The notes: generated by a model not told the origin, from the sequence alone. A stretch of DNA of 64,000 bases from Paracoccus aminovorans (GCF_001546115.1 NZ_KQ955208.1:2268496-2332495), one strand, 5' to 3'. Shown: positions 7,896-16,118, numbered from the stretch's first letter. Translations and numbers: made by a program.

Positions 7896-9119
7896 GTGAG
7901 TAACAAGCATGACGGGATTGCGGCGGCGGCGCAGGCGCTGGCGGCGGGGGATGCGCTTTCGGCGCTGAAGCGGGTCGCCCTGCAAGACGACCCGCCGGCG
8001 CTGGCGCTGCGCGGCATCGCCATGGCGCAGCTGGGCGATCTTGGCCGGGCGCGGGACCTGCTGCGCCGCGCCGCGCGGGGGTTCGGCGGCGATCCCGTGG
8101 CCCGCGCCCGCTGCCGGCTGGCCGCGGCGGAAATCGCGCTGGTGACGCGCGACCTGGGCGGCCTGGAGCAGGCGCTTGGCACGGTGCGATCGGCGCTTGC
8201 GGCGCAGGACGACCGAGCGAACGCCGCCCATGCCGCTTGCCTGCAGGCCCGGCTGTTGCTGCTGACCGGGCGTCTCGATCAGGCCGAGGCGGTGCTTGAG
8301 GGGCTGGATGCCGCCGCGCTGCCCCCGGCGTCGCGTCCCGGCTGCTGGCTGGTCGCCGCCGGCATCGCCATGCGGCGTATCCGGGCCGGGGATGCGGCGC
8401 TGGCGCTGGACCGCGCCGCCCGGGCCGCGCATGAGACGGGCATCGCCGCGCTGGCCACCGAGGTCGCCCAGGCACGCGCGGCCTTCGAGGCCCCGGCCGC
8501 GCGGCTGATCGAAAGCGGGTGCGAGGCGCTGCTGGACCTGGCCGGGGTCGAGGCGTTGCTCGGCACGGACATGCTGCTGGTCGATGCCTGCCGCAATTTT
8601 CTGCGGTGTGGTGCGACGGTTGTGCCGCTGACCGGGCGGCCGGTGCTGATGGCGCTGCTGCGCGCCCTGGCCGAGGCCTGGCCCGGCGACGTGCCGCGCG
8701 AAACCCTGCTTGCGCGTGCCTTTCGCGCCCGCCAGGCCGACGAGTCGCATCGCGCCAGGCTGCGGGTCGAGATCGGGCGGCTGCGCGGGCAGCTCGCCCC
8801 GCTGGCCGGGATCAGGGCGACCGGCCGGGGCTTCGTGCTGGAGCCTTGCGGGGGCAGGATCGCCGTGCTGACCCCGCCGGTCGAGGACGATCACGCGGGC
8901 CTGCTGGCCCTGCTGGCCGATGGCGAGGCCTGGTCGAGTTCGGCGCTGGCGCTGGCGCTGGATGTCAGCCCGCGCAGCGTGCAGCGTGCGCTGGCGGAAC
9001 TGCGGCGGGCCGGCAGGGTGGAGTGGTTCGGCCATGGCCGCGCCCGGCGCTGGATCGCGCGGAGCGTGCCGGGTTTCCCGACAAGCTTGTTACTCCCGGC
9101 GCCCGTGCCGATGGGCTAG
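7896..9119 (+). CDS. TPR-like/helix-turn-helix transcriptional regulator
   Basis: A protein of about 407 aa. The N-terminal half is alanine-rich helical repeats (ALALRGIAMAQLGDLGRARDLL and similar, TPR-like). A middle segment resembles a transcriptional-activator winged domain (LARAFRARQADESHRARLRVEIGRLRG), and a C-terminal winged helix-turn-helix follows (LALALDVSPRSVQRALAELRRAGRVEW). The GTG start giving SNKHDGIAAAAQ matches the usual family start; an in-frame ATG at 7863 is the alternative. It diverges from the membrane protein/DUF899 unit and ends 9 bases before the beta-propeller gene. It probably controls both through the 19-bp motif found on each side. Confidence 0.7.
   Translation: MSNKHDGIAAAAQALAAGDALSALKRVALQDDPPALALRGIAMAQLGDLGRARDLLRRAARGFGGDPVARARCRLAAAEIALVTRDLGGLEQALGTVRSALAAQDDRANAAHAACLQARLLLLTGRLDQAEAVLEGLDAAALPPASRPGCWLVAAGIAMRRIRAGDAALALDRAARAAHETGIAALATEVAQARAAFEAPAARLIESGCEALLDLAGVEALLGTDMLLVDACRNFLRCGATVVPLTGRPVLMALLRALAEAWPGDVPRETLLARAFRARQADESHRARLRVEIGRLRGQLAPLAGIRATGRGFVLEPCGGRIAVLTPPVEDDHAGLLALLADGEAWSSSALALALDVSPRSVQRALAELRRAGRVEWFGHGRARRWIARSVPGFPTSLLLPAPVPMG
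7898..7916 (-). promoter_or_regulatory. 19-bp operator-like motif, copy A
   Basis: On the minus strand this reads CCCGTCATGCTTGTTACTC. It matches copy B at 9077-9095 in 17 of 19 positions, with an identical 11-base core GCTTGTTACTC. It lies about 67 bases upstream of the small membrane protein gene, in the same orientation relative to that gene as copy B has to the propeller gene. It also overlaps the start codon of the regulator, which suggests autoregulation. The binding protein is inferred. Confidence 0.5.
9077..9095 (+). promoter_or_regulatory. 19-bp operator-like motif, copy B
   Basis: Reads CCCGACAAGCTTGTTACTC, inside the last codons of the regulator gene and about 34 bases upstream of the beta-propeller start. 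It contains the perfect palindrome ACAAGCTTGT, which copy A carries only partly. The repeated position and orientation relative to two target genes suggest a promoter element or regulator site. Confidence 0.5.
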
Positions 9120-9128
9120 GGTGGAGCC

Positions 9129-9770
9129 ATGAAACGCATGGCTGAAATCATCCGCGAATATGGCCCCTTTCCGGGAATCGAGGAAGTGCATGGCGTCAGT
9201 TTCGACGGCCGCCGGGTCTGGTTCGCCAGCGGCGAGCGGCTGAACGCGCTGGACCCCGACAGCGGCGAGCTGCTGGGCGCGCTGGAGATCCCCGCCGATG
9301 CCGGCACGGCCTTCGACGGCCGGCATCTGTTCCAGATCGCCGGGCCGGTCATCCGCAAGATCGACCCCGAGAGCGGCGCGGTTCTGGCGACCATTCCCGC
9401 GCCCGAGGGCGGCAATTCCGGGCTGGCCTGGGCCGAGGGCTCGCTCTGGGTCGGCCAGCATCGCGGGCGCCGCATCCACCAGGTCGATCCCGAGACCGGC
9501 AAGGTGCTGCGCAGCATCGTCTCCGACCGCTTCGTCACCGGCGTCACCTGGGCCGACGGCGCGCTCTGGCACGGCACCTGGCAGGATGAGGAAAGCGACA
9601 TCCGCCGCATCGACCCCGCCACCGGCGCTGTGCTGGAACGGCTGGAGATGCCGCCGGGCACCGGCGTCTCGGGGCTGGAATCCGATGGCGGCGCGCGGTT
9701 CTTCTGCGGCGGTGGCAGCAGCGGCACGCTGAGGGTGGTTCTGCGCAAGGCGGATCAGGAGGCGACTTAG
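9129..9770 (+). CDS. YncE/Vgb-like beta-propeller protein
   Basis: A 213-aa protein made of repeated four-strand blades: GVSFDGRRVWFASGERLNALDPDSGELL, GLAWAEGSLWVGQHRGRRIHQVDPETGKVL and GVTWADGALWHGTWQDEESDIRRIDPATGAVL. This resembles YncE, virginiamycin-B-lyase-like and glutaminyl-cyclotransferase-like propellers. There is no signal peptide, so it is probably cytoplasmic. It starts 9 bases after the regulator stop and carries motif copy B upstream, so it is likely a regulon member. Enzymatic activity is not demonstrable from sequence. Confidence 0.75.
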   Translation: MKRMAEIIREYGPFPGIEEVHGVSFDGRRVWFASGERLNALDPDSGELLGALEIPADAGTAFDGRHLFQIAGPVIRKIDPESGAVLATIPAPEGGNSGLAWAEGSLWVGQHRGRRIHQVDPETGKVLRSIVSDRFVTGVTWADGALWHGTWQDEESDIRRIDPATGAVLERLEMPPGTGVSGLESDGGARFFCGGGSSGTLRVVLRKADQEAT

Positions 9771-9873
9771 GGCCTGCGGGCGTTGCTGTGCAAACCGGCC
9801 CTCGCTCGGAACCTGACAGCGGGGCCTCGGCAGGCTATGCTGTCGGGGGTCCATCAGCCATCGGGAGGCAGCG

Positions 9874-10281
9874 ATGAGCGACGATCACACCGGCAAGGGC
9901 GTCCTGCATCTTCCGCCGGGCGAGGGACGGCGCTACGCCCTCGGCCGGATGACGGCGCTGTTCAAGGCCGACGAGGACGAGACGGCTGCACGCTACAGCG
10001 TCTCGGAATGGTGGCTGGAGCCCGGCGCCGACGGTCCCGGCGCGCATGCGCATGAAGGCAATGACGAGATCTTCTACGTCATCGCCAGCACGGTCAGCTT
10101 CCTTGCCGGGGAGGACTGGCTGGACGCGCCGCAAGGGACCTTCCTGCGCATCCCGGCCGGGGTGACCCATGACTTCAGGAACCGCACCGCCGAGCGCGTC
10201 GGTCTGCTGAACGTCTTCATCCCCGGTGGCTTCGAGCGCGACATGCCCGCCATCGTGGATTGGTTCAGGGACAATCCCTAG
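9874..10281 (+). CDS. Cupin-domain protein
   Basis: A 135-aa single-domain cupin. The metal-site motif one is GPGAHAHEGNDEIFYVIASTVSFLAG, with two His and one Glu, and motif two is FLRIPAGVTHDFRNR with the fourth ligand. It probably binds a metal and a small ligand; substrate unknown. An AGGCAG sequence precedes the ATG. Its stop is 4 bases from the start of the acetyltransferase gene, so the two are likely translated from one message. Confidence 0.78.
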   Translation: MSDDHTGKGVLHLPPGEGRRYALGRMTALFKADEDETAARYSVSEWWLEPGADGPGAHAHEGNDEIFYVIASTVSFLAGEDWLDAPQGTFLRIPAGVTHDFRNRTAERVGLLNVFIPGGFERDMPAIVDWFRDNP

Positions 10282-10285
10282 GGTC

Positions 10286-11131
10286 ATGCACGGCAAGGCC
10301 ACGATCACGGCGGACCTTCGGCGGCTTGGCCTGCAGCCGGGCGACCTGGTGATGGTCCACGCCTCGCTGAAGGCGCTTGGCCCGGTCGAGGGAGGTGCGG
10401 CCGGGGTCGCCCAGGCGCTCATGGATGCGGTGGGGCCGGGCGGCACGGTGATGGGATATGCGTCCTGGGACCGCTCGCCCTATGAGGAGACGCTGAACGG
10501 CGCCCGGATGGACGAGGATCTGCGCCGCGACTGGCCCGCCTTCGATCCCCGGACCGCCGGGATCTATCGCGGCTTCGGCCTGCTGAACCAGTTCCTGGCA
10601 GAACTGCCCGGTGCCCGGCGCAGCGCCCACCCGGATGCCTCGATGGTCGCGGTCGGCCCGCTGGCCGGCATCCTGGTCGAACCGCACCGGCTGGGCCAGG
10701 CCCTGGGCGAGGGCTCGCCGCTGGAACGCTTCGTGCGCCTTGGCGGCAAGATCCTGCTGCTGGGGGCGCCGCTCGATGCGGTGACCGTGCTGCATTACGC
10801 CGAGGCCATCGCCGACATCCCCGGCAAGCGCCGCGTCAGCTATGAGATGCCGATGCTGGGCCCGGATGGCCGGACGATCTGGGAAGCGGCCACGGATTTC
10901 GACTCGAACGGCATCCTCGATTGCTTCGCGGTCGAGGGCCGGCCGGATGCGGTCGAAACCATCGCCCGCGCCTATGTCGCGACCGGCCGGCACCGCGAGG
11001 GCGTGGTCGGCGCCGCGCACTGCCATCTGTTCGACGCGCAGGATATCGTCGCCTTCGGGGTTGAGTGGCTTGAGCGGCAGTTCGGATCGGCGCTGCATCC
11101 GCGGTCACGCCGAGACGGCCGAGACATTTGA
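10286..11131 (+). CDS. Aminoglycoside 3-N-acetyltransferase, AAC(3)-II/III-like
   Basis: A 281-aa antibiotic N-acetyltransferase. It is strikingly close to the AAC(3)-II/III group: HASLKALGPVEGG, GTVMGYASWDRSPYEETLNG, PATAG-type GIYRGFGLLNQFL, RRSAHPDASMVAVGPLA, ALGEGSPLERFVRLGGK, LHYAEA and EGVVGAAHCHLFDAQDI are all present. These enzymes transfer acetyl from acetyl-CoA to the 3-amino group of 2-deoxystreptamine aminoglycosides such as gentamicin. It follows the cupin gene by 4 bases and shows no mobile gene-cassette site. The resistance phenotype is inferred. Confidence 0.85.
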   Translation: MHGKATITADLRRLGLQPGDLVMVHASLKALGPVEGGAAGVAQALMDAVGPGGTVMGYASWDRSPYEETLNGARMDEDLRRDWPAFDPRTAGIYRGFGLLNQFLAELPGARRSAHPDASMVAVGPLAGILVEPHRLGQALGEGSPLERFVRLGGKILLLGAPLDAVTVLHYAEAIADIPGKRRVSYEMPMLGPDGRTIWEAATDFDSNGILDCFAVEGRPDAVETIARAYVATGRHREGVVGAAHCHLFDAQDIVAFGVEWLERQFGSALHPRSRRDGRDI

Positions 11132-11164
11132 CCGGGCATGGCCCCAATCTGACAGGAGGAACGC

Positions 11165-11575
11165 ATGATGGAAGCTCCGCGCATCTATCCGACCTTCCGC
11201 TTCCGCGACGCGGCGGCGATGATCGAATGGCTGGAAAAGGCCTTCGGCTTCACCACCCACGCGAAATACATGGATGGCGACAAGGTCGCCCATGCCGAAC
11301 TGGCCTTCGGCTCGTCGATGATCATGTGCGGCGACGACAGGGAGGATGCCTATGGCGAGATGGTGGGCCAGCCGTCGGGGCAGGGCGGCAAGTCGCTCTA
11401 TATCACCGTGGATGACGCTGACGCGATGTTCGCCCGTGCCAAGGCCGCCGGCGCAGCGATCGAGGAAGGGCTGACCGACCGCGACTATGGCAGCCGCGAA
11501 TTCATCTGCCGCGATCCCGAGGGCAATCTGTGGTGCTTCGGCACCTGGTGGCCGAAGGTGACCGACAAGGGCTGA
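11165..11575 (+). CDS. VOC-family (glyoxalase/bleomycin resistance-like) protein
   Basis: A 136-aa vicinal-oxygen-chelate protein with the paired beta-alpha-beta-beta-beta fold. The first half is YPTFRFRDAAAMIEWLEKAFGF; the second is YITVDDADAMFARAKAAGA, ending FICRDPEGNLWCFGTW with the metal-binding glutamate position in DPEGN. AGGAGG precedes tandem ATGs at 11165 and 11168. Many such proteins are uncharacterised dioxygenase, isomerase or drug-binding relatives. It lies in the same direction as the flanking genes, with the methyltransferase only 5 bases downstream. Confidence 0.8.
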   Translation: MMEAPRIYPTFRFRDAAAMIEWLEKAFGFTTHAKYMDGDKVAHAELAFGSSMIMCGDDREDAYGEMVGQPSGQGGKSLYITVDDADAMFARAKAAGAAIEEGLTDRDYGSREFICRDPEGNLWCFGTWWPKVTDKG

Positions 11576-11580
11576 GCATC

Positions 11581-12015
11581 ATGGTCCAGCGGATTTCGAA
11601 CCGGATCGCATCCTTCATCGACGCCTTGCCGCTGGCACCGGGCCAGAGGGTGCTGGAGATCGGCTGCGGTCCTGGCGTGGCGGCCCGCGCGGTTTCCCGC
11701 CGCGTCGGGAGCGGCTTCGTCCTGGCCATCGACCGCTCGGCCAAGGCGATCGAAAGCGCGGTGGCCGGATCGAAGGCCGAAATCGCCACCGGCCGGCTGC
11801 GGTTCCTGCGAGTGGCAATCGAGGATTTCGCATTGCCGCCGGGTGAAGAGCCTTTCGACATCGCCTTTGCGATGCGTGTCGGGGCGCTGGACGGTCGTCA
11901 CCCGGATATCGAGCAACGCGCCCTTGAACGCTTGCGGGCAGCCCTGAAACCGTCGGGGCGTCTGTTCATCGATACGAGGCATCCGCTCAGGGAGATCTGG
12001 CTGCGAGGACGGTGA
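11581..12015 (+). CDS. Class I SAM-dependent methyltransferase
   Basis: A 144-aa Rossmann-fold methyltransferase with motif I VLEIGCGPGVAARAVSRR, the acidic ribose-binding residue in VLAIDRSAKAI, and a FDIAFAMRVGAL motif IV-like segment. It is shorter than most family members (200 aa or more) and ends soon after LKPSGRLFIDTRHPL. It is either a compact enzyme or a C-terminally trimmed one. It starts 5 bases after the VOC gene, so it is probably co-transcribed. Substrate unknown. Confidence 0.7.
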   Translation: MVQRISNRIASFIDALPLAPGQRVLEIGCGPGVAARAVSRRVGSGFVLAIDRSAKAIESAVAGSKAEIATGRLRFLRVAIEDFALPPGEEPFDIAFAMRVGALDGRHPDIEQRALERLRAALKPSGRLFIDTRHPLREIWLRGR

Positions 12016-12103
12016 GCCGCGAACTGCACGCTCCCGAAATGGGGATGAGATTTGCCGTTTGGCACATTGGATTAAACCGGCGTCATAACAACGGGGGACG
12101 CCT

Positions 12104-12421
12104 ATGACCGATATCGACCTGAATGCCTTGTCGCTGGCCGAATTGAAGCAGCTGGAAAAGAGCGTGGCCAAGGCCATCGCCTCTTTCGAGGATCGCCGCA
12201 AGGCCGAGGCTCGCGCTGCGGCGGAAGCGGTGGCAAAGCAGCACGGTTTCTCGCTGGGTGAACTGGCGGAAATGACCCCGGCGCAAAAGCGCGCCACCGT
12301 GGCGCCGAAATACCGCCATCCGGAAAACCCCGAGATCACCTGGAGCGGTCGCGGCCGCAAGCCCGCCTGGATCGCCGGGGCTCTGGAGGCCGGCAAATCC
12401 TTCGAAGACTTCGCCATCTGA
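12104..12421 (+). CDS. H-NS family nucleoid protein, HvrA-like
   Basis: A 105-aa protein. The N-terminal coiled coil (LAELKQLEKSVAKAIASFEDRRKAEARAAAEAVAK) mediates oligomerisation, and the C-terminal H-NS DNA-binding motif is YRHPENPEITWSGRGRKPAWI. HvrA/Spb proteins of Rhodobacter are the closest known group and modulate transcription. In accessory DNA such proteins often silence foreign genes. A second gene in the same direction (pRiA4b ORF-3 family) begins 15 bases after its stop. Confidence 0.88.
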   Translation: MTDIDLNALSLAELKQLEKSVAKAIASFEDRRKAEARAAAEAVAKQHGFSLGELAEMTPAQKRATVAPKYRHPENPEITWSGRGRKPAWIAGALEAGKSFEDFAI

Positions 12422-12436
12422 CCGGGGAGGGCAGGG

Positions 12437-13054
12437 GTGTTCCAGCCTCCGAATGCGGTGCGGCTGCATGTCACCCTGGCCGAGATCGAGCCGGAGATCT
12501 GGCGGCGGCTGGTGGTTCCCTGCGACTGGACGCTGGACCGGCTGCATCCGGTCCTGCAGGCGGCCTTCGGCTGGACCGAAAGCCATCTGCACGAGTTCCG
12601 CATCGGCGGGTTGCGCTATGGCGATCCGGCTCTGCTGGACGATGGCTTCGGCGGTCCCCGCGTTTTCGACTCTACCGAGGTGCGGCTGCAGGATTTCGTC
12701 GGGCATGACGGCAGTTTCACCTATGCCTATGACTTTGGGGACGGTTGGGAGCACCTGATCCGGGTCGAGGAGTGGCTGGCGCTCGATCCGGCGCCGCGCC
12801 ACGCGCTCTGTCTGGAAGGCGCACGGGCGAGGCCGCCCGAGGATGTCGGCGGGCCGTGGGGCTATGAGGATTTCCTCGGGATCATCCGCGACCCGAAGCA
12901 CGAAGAGCACCGCTCCACGCTGCGATGGGCGGGCGGGCATTTCGACCCAGAATGGTTCGATCTGGACCTGACCAACAAGGATCTGCGCAATGCCTTTCGC
13001 GCGAACGCGCGGCGCCGGCTACATCAGCCGAAGCCGAAGGCGCCGAAGGGTTAG
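12437..13054 (+). CDS. Plasmid pRiA4b ORF-3 family protein
   Basis: A 205-aa protein with the family pattern VTLAEIEPEIWRRLVVP near the N terminus, FGWTESHLHEFRIGG, YAYDFGDGWEHLIRVE in the centre and CLEGARARPPEDVGGPWGYEDFL. GTG start behind a GGGGAGG-type ribosome-binding site. The family is common on alphaproteobacterial plasmids and ICEs and has no established biochemical function. A relative with a damaged 5' end lies at the other end of the window (60334-60951). Confidence 0.85.
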   Translation: MFQPPNAVRLHVTLAEIEPEIWRRLVVPCDWTLDRLHPVLQAAFGWTESHLHEFRIGGLRYGDPALLDDGFGGPRVFDSTEVRLQDFVGHDGSFTYAYDFGDGWEHLIRVEEWLALDPAPRHALCLEGARARPPEDVGGPWGYEDFLGIIRDPKHEEHRSTLRWAGGHFDPEWFDLDLTNKDLRNAFRANARRRLHQPKPKAPKG

Positions 13055-13199
13055 CTGCAGCAGTCCGAGCGCCTCGACGATGACGAAGGCTGGCCGGTTC
13101 TGGCGGCGGCTGGGATAGCGGAAGAAACAGCCGTCGCACATCGGCCACCCGTCGTGGAGCACCTGCACCAGAGTGCCACGCGCGGCAAGGCAGCCCGAG

Positions 13200-13931
13200 T
13201 CAGGCTTTTTGTGCCGCGACCAGCATCATCATCGGCCGTTCCAGTTCCTCGGCCAGCGCGGGCATCTCGGCGATCTGCGCGGCTGTCGGTACGAATTCCT
13301 CGATGCGCCGCAGCGCAAAGCCTGCGCCGATCAGCGTGTTGAGCGTGGTGGCCAGCGTCCTGTGATGCTTCAGCACGCCCTTGGCGAACCAGTCGGTACG
13401 ACGCTCGCCTTCTATGGAATAGCCATTGACCGGCCAGGTCTTGCGACCGTCCTCGTCCAAGGTCCAATGCGGATGCGCCGCCGCCATGAAGATCGGATGC
13501 TCGATGGTGAAGACCAGATCCCCGCCCGGCACCAGCGCCCTGTGGATCATGCGGATCAGCCTGTCGAAATCCCCGACATAGTGAAAGGCCAGCGCGCTGT
13601 AGACCAGATCGAACGCCGCTTCGGGCAGGTCCAGCACCTCCAGATCTGCGATGCGGTAGTCGATGGCCGGATCGGAGGTGTCCGCCCGCGCCCGCTCGAT
13701 CATGTTGTGCGACAGGTCATATCCCGCGACCGAAGCCGCGCCCTGCTCGCGAAACCAGCGCGAGGCCCAGCCGAAACCGCAGCCCAGATCGGCCACGCGG
13801 CGACCGCTCACATCCGGCAGCATGGCGCGGATGGCGGGCCATTCGGGCGCGCCGTCCAGTCCATGCACCTGCCGGGGCAGCTGGCTGTAGCCCGCGAAGA
13901 AATCGGGATTGTCGTAGATGTTCTGTGCCAT
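13200..13931 (-). CDS. Class I SAM-dependent methyltransferase
   Basis: A 243-aa enzyme: QNIYDNPDFFAGYSQLPRQVHGLDGAPEW at the start, motif I VADLGCGFGWASRWFREQG, acidic residue VAGYDLSHNMI, and FDLVYSALAFHYVGDFDRL. This is typical of UbiE/ToxA-like small-molecule methyltransferases. The ATG at 13931 begins the conserved part; a frame continuing upstream lacks a good ribosome-binding site. It is convergent with the pRiA4b gene and divergent from dmeR. A short conserved-looking minus-strand segment with a CDGC motif in the 145-base gap downstream (13055-13199) may be another gene fragment. Confidence 0.78.
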   Translation of the reverse strand: MAQNIYDNPDFFAGYSQLPRQVHGLDGAPEWPAIRAMLPDVSGRRVADLGCGFGWASRWFREQGAASVAGYDLSHNMIERARADTSDPAIDYRIADLEVLDLPEAAFDLVYSALAFHYVGDFDRLIRMIHRALVPGGDLVFTIEHPIFMAAAHPHWTLDEDGRKTWPVNGYSIEGERRTDWFAKGVLKHHRTLATTLNTLIGAGFALRRIEEFVPTAAQIAEMPALAEELERPMMMLVAAQKA

Positions 13932-14017
13932 CCTCAGCGAAATACCGGAGCGCGAAGGCAGCGTCGATGTCGTCTGTCCTCCTCCATTTCCCGGCTTCAC
14001 CGATCCTGCCGCTTATA

Positions 14018-14033
14018 GTATAGTCCCCCATAC
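14018..14033. promoter_or_regulatory. RcnR/DmeR-type operator
   Basis: GTAT-AGTCCCCC-ATAC: a short inverted repeat around a C-tract, 28 bases before the dmeR start. Operators of RcnR/CsoR-class metal sensors are A/T-rich half-sites flanking a G/C tract, so this is the expected autoregulatory site. Metal binding to DmeR would release it. Confidence 0.6.
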
Positions 14034-14060
14034 CATGTGGAGCCGAGGATCGCCGCCGCC

Positions 14061-14333
14061 ATGTCCCACACCATCCGCGACAAGCAGAAGCTGATCGCCC
14101 GGGTCCGCCGCCTCAGAGGCCAGATCGAGGGGATCGAACGCGCGCTGGAAGCCGAAAAGCCCTGCGGCGAGATCCTGCGCCAGTTGGCCTCGGCCCGCGG
14201 CGCAATGAGCGGCCTGACCGCCGAGGTGATGGAGGATCACCTGCGCGAGCATGTGCTGCAGGCCGAGACCGCCGCCGACCGCCGGCAGGGCGGTGAGGAA
14301 CTGATCGGCGTCATCCGCACCTACCTGAAATAG
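14061..14333 (+). CDS. dmeR: Metal-sensing repressor of the RcnR/DmeR class
   Basis: A 90-aa all-helical repressor of the CsoR/RcnR/FrmR family. His3, Cys35, His60 and His64 are all present, exactly the HCHH fingerprint of the nickel/cobalt sensor RcnR, whereas formaldehyde sensors of the FrmR type differ at position 64. The conserved DNA-contact and dimer segment RVRRLRGQIEGIERAL is intact. It starts 28 bases after a fitting operator and lies 19 bases before the cation-efflux gene. It should repress the pair until Co or Ni binds. Confidence 0.87.
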   Translation: MSHTIRDKQKLIARVRRLRGQIEGIERALEAEKPCGEILRQLASARGAMSGLTAEVMEDHLREHVLQAETAADRRQGGEELIGVIRTYLK

Positions 14334-14352
14334 CCGCGCGGCGGCGGGAGCA

Positions 14353-15306
14353 ATGGCCATGTCCGCAATCGACATCTCCGCCCATACCCACGGGCACGAC
14401 TTCCTCGGGCGGCACCACCGGCGCAACGAACGGCGCGTCTGGCTGGTCATCGCCCTGACGGCCGCGATGATGGTGGCGGAGATCGCCGCCGGCACGCTCT
14501 ACGGCTCGATGGCGCTGGTGGCCGATGGCTGGCACATGTCCACCCATGCCGGGGCGATGCTGATCACCGCGCTGGCCTATCTCTATGCCCGCCGCCATGT
14601 CGGCGATGCCCGCTTCAGCTTCGGCACCGGCAAGCTGGGCGATCTGGGCGGCTTCGCCAGCGCCGTCGTGCTGGCCCTGATCGCGCTGCTGATCGGCTGG
14701 GAGAGCCTGATGCGGCTGGCGAATCCGGTCGAGATCCGCTTCGGCCAGGCCATCGCGGTCGCGGTGGTCGGGCTGGTGGTCAACCTCGCCTGCGCCTGGC
14801 TGCTCCGGGACGACCATTCCCATCACCACGGGCATGGGCATCATCACCACGATCATGACCACCATGGCCATGCGCGGGACAACAATCTCCGCGCCGCCTA
14901 CCTGCATGTCTTGGCGGATGCGCTGACCTCGATCCTGGCCATCGTGGCGCTGCTGGCCGGGCGCAGCTATGGCTGGACCTGGGCCGATCCGATCATGGGC
15001 GTCGTCGGCGCGCTGGTGATTGCGCGCTGGTCCTGGGGGCTGATCCGCGATTCCGCTGCCGTGCTGCTGGACCGGGTGCCGGAAGACGAGGACCTGCCGG
15101 GAGAGATCCGCACGGCGATCGAGTCCGAGACCGACCGGATCGCCGATCTGCATGTCTGGCAGGTCGGGCCGGGCCATCACGCTGCCATCGTCTCGCTGGT
15201 GTCGAGCGACCCGCAGGCGCCCTCGCATTACAAATCGCGCCTGGCGCGGATCCATGCGCTTTCCCATGTCACCGTCGAGGTCGAGCGGGTGAGTGCCGCT
15301 TCCTGA
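14353..15306 (+). CDS. dmeF: Cation diffusion facilitator, DmeF-like Co/Ni efflux
   Basis: A 317-aa CDF transporter with six membrane helices. The zinc/cobalt-site motifs are ALVADGWHMSTHAGAML (helix 2) and HVLADALTSILAIVALLAG (helix 5). A long histidine-rich cytoplasmic loop lies around residues 154-176. The C-terminal cytoplasmic domain includes DLHVWQVGPGHHAAIVSL. It exports divalent metal in exchange for protons across the inner membrane. Pairing with the RcnR-type sensor immediately upstream matches the dmeRF operon described in Rhizobium leguminosarum for cobalt and nickel resistance. Confidence 0.88.
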   Translation: MAMSAIDISAHTHGHDFLGRHHRRNERRVWLVIALTAAMMVAEIAAGTLYGSMALVADGWHMSTHAGAMLITALAYLYARRHVGDARFSFGTGKLGDLGGFASAVVLALIALLIGWESLMRLANPVEIRFGQAIAVAVVGLVVNLACAWLLRDDHSHHHGHGHHHHDHDHHGHARDNNLRAAYLHVLADALTSILAIVALLAGRSYGWTWADPIMGVVGALVIARWSWGLIRDSAAVLLDRVPEDEDLPGEIRTAIESETDRIADLHVWQVGPGHHAAIVSLVSSDPQAPSHYKSRLARIHALSHVTVEVERVSAAS

Positions 15307-15405
15307 AAGGAGGCCATGGCGGGTTGGCTAGGCCGCAACCCGTTGCGGCCATTCGCCGGCCTGTGCCGAGCTGGCCCATGCTCCAACCCTTGCCCCGGCT
15401 GACCC

Positions 15406-15768
15406 ATGACCGAGATCGCACCGCACCCCCGGATCAAACTGTCGAAGCTGCGCGATATCGGCTGGTCGCTCTGGGATCCCATCGGATTGCTGGACCCGGA
15501 AAGCCGGCCGGGCAGGTGGGACGACGAGGCCAACCTGTCCTTCGCGGACGAATATGACAGCTATCTGATCTCGGCGGCCTCGCAGCTGCGCGGGGGAACA
15601 CCCCGCGACGAGGTCGTCGGGTTTCTGGTCGAGATCCGGCATATGGCGATGGGCGACAACCCGAGTGCCAGGACGAGGGCGGAAGCGGTCGTGGATGCGA
15701 TCCTCGCCGACGAGACCATCTGGATATGGCCCGATGCGCAGGGGCGGTTTGGTCAGGAGGCGAGATGA
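15406..15768 (+). CDS. Conserved hypothetical protein
   Basis: A 120-aa acidic protein. Its N-terminal region [19 protein letters not shown] and the following [19 protein letters not shown] resemble uncharacterised proteins associated with contact-dependent or immunity-like small genes; no function can be assigned. It overlaps the DUF2200 gene by 4 bases (ATGA), so they form one translational unit. No signal peptide or membrane segment. Confidence 0.6.
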   Translation: MTEIAPHPRIKLSKLRDIGWSLWDPIGLLDPESRPGRWDDEANLSFADEYDSYLISAASQLRGGTPRDEVVGFLVEIRHMAMGDNPSARTRAEAVVDAILADETIWIWPDAQGRFGQEAR

Positions 15769-16118
15769 CCGGGCACAGGATCTTCACGACGAGCTTCGCC
15801 AGCGTTTATCCGCATTATGTGGCCAAGGCGGAGAAGAAGGGCCGGACCAGGGCCGAGGTCGATGAGATCATCCTGTGGCTGACCGGTTACAGTCCGGAGG
15901 ACCTGGCGGCTCGGCTGGAAGACCGGACGGATTTCGAGACCTTCTTTACTGAGGCCCCGCGCGTGAACCCGGCGCGTTCCCTGATCAAGGGCACGGTCTG
16001 CGGTGTCCGAGTGGAGGAGGTCGAGGATCCGCTCATGCGGGAGATCCGCTATCTGGACAAGCTGATCGACGAACTGGCCAAAGGCAAGCCGATGGAGAAG
16101 ATCCTGCGGAGGGGGTGA
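15765..16118 (+). CDS. DUF2200 family protein
   Basis: A 117-aa protein matching the DUF2200 pattern: [94 protein letters not shown]. The family is widespread in bacteria and structurally simple, of unknown role. The start overlaps the stop of the preceding gene (ATGA). Confidence 0.85.
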   Translation: MTGHRIFTTSFASVYPHYVAKAEKKGRTRAEVDEIILWLTGYSPEDLAARLEDRTDFETFFTEAPRVNPARSLIKGTVCGVRVEEVEDPLMREIRYLDKLIDELAKGKPMEKILRRG

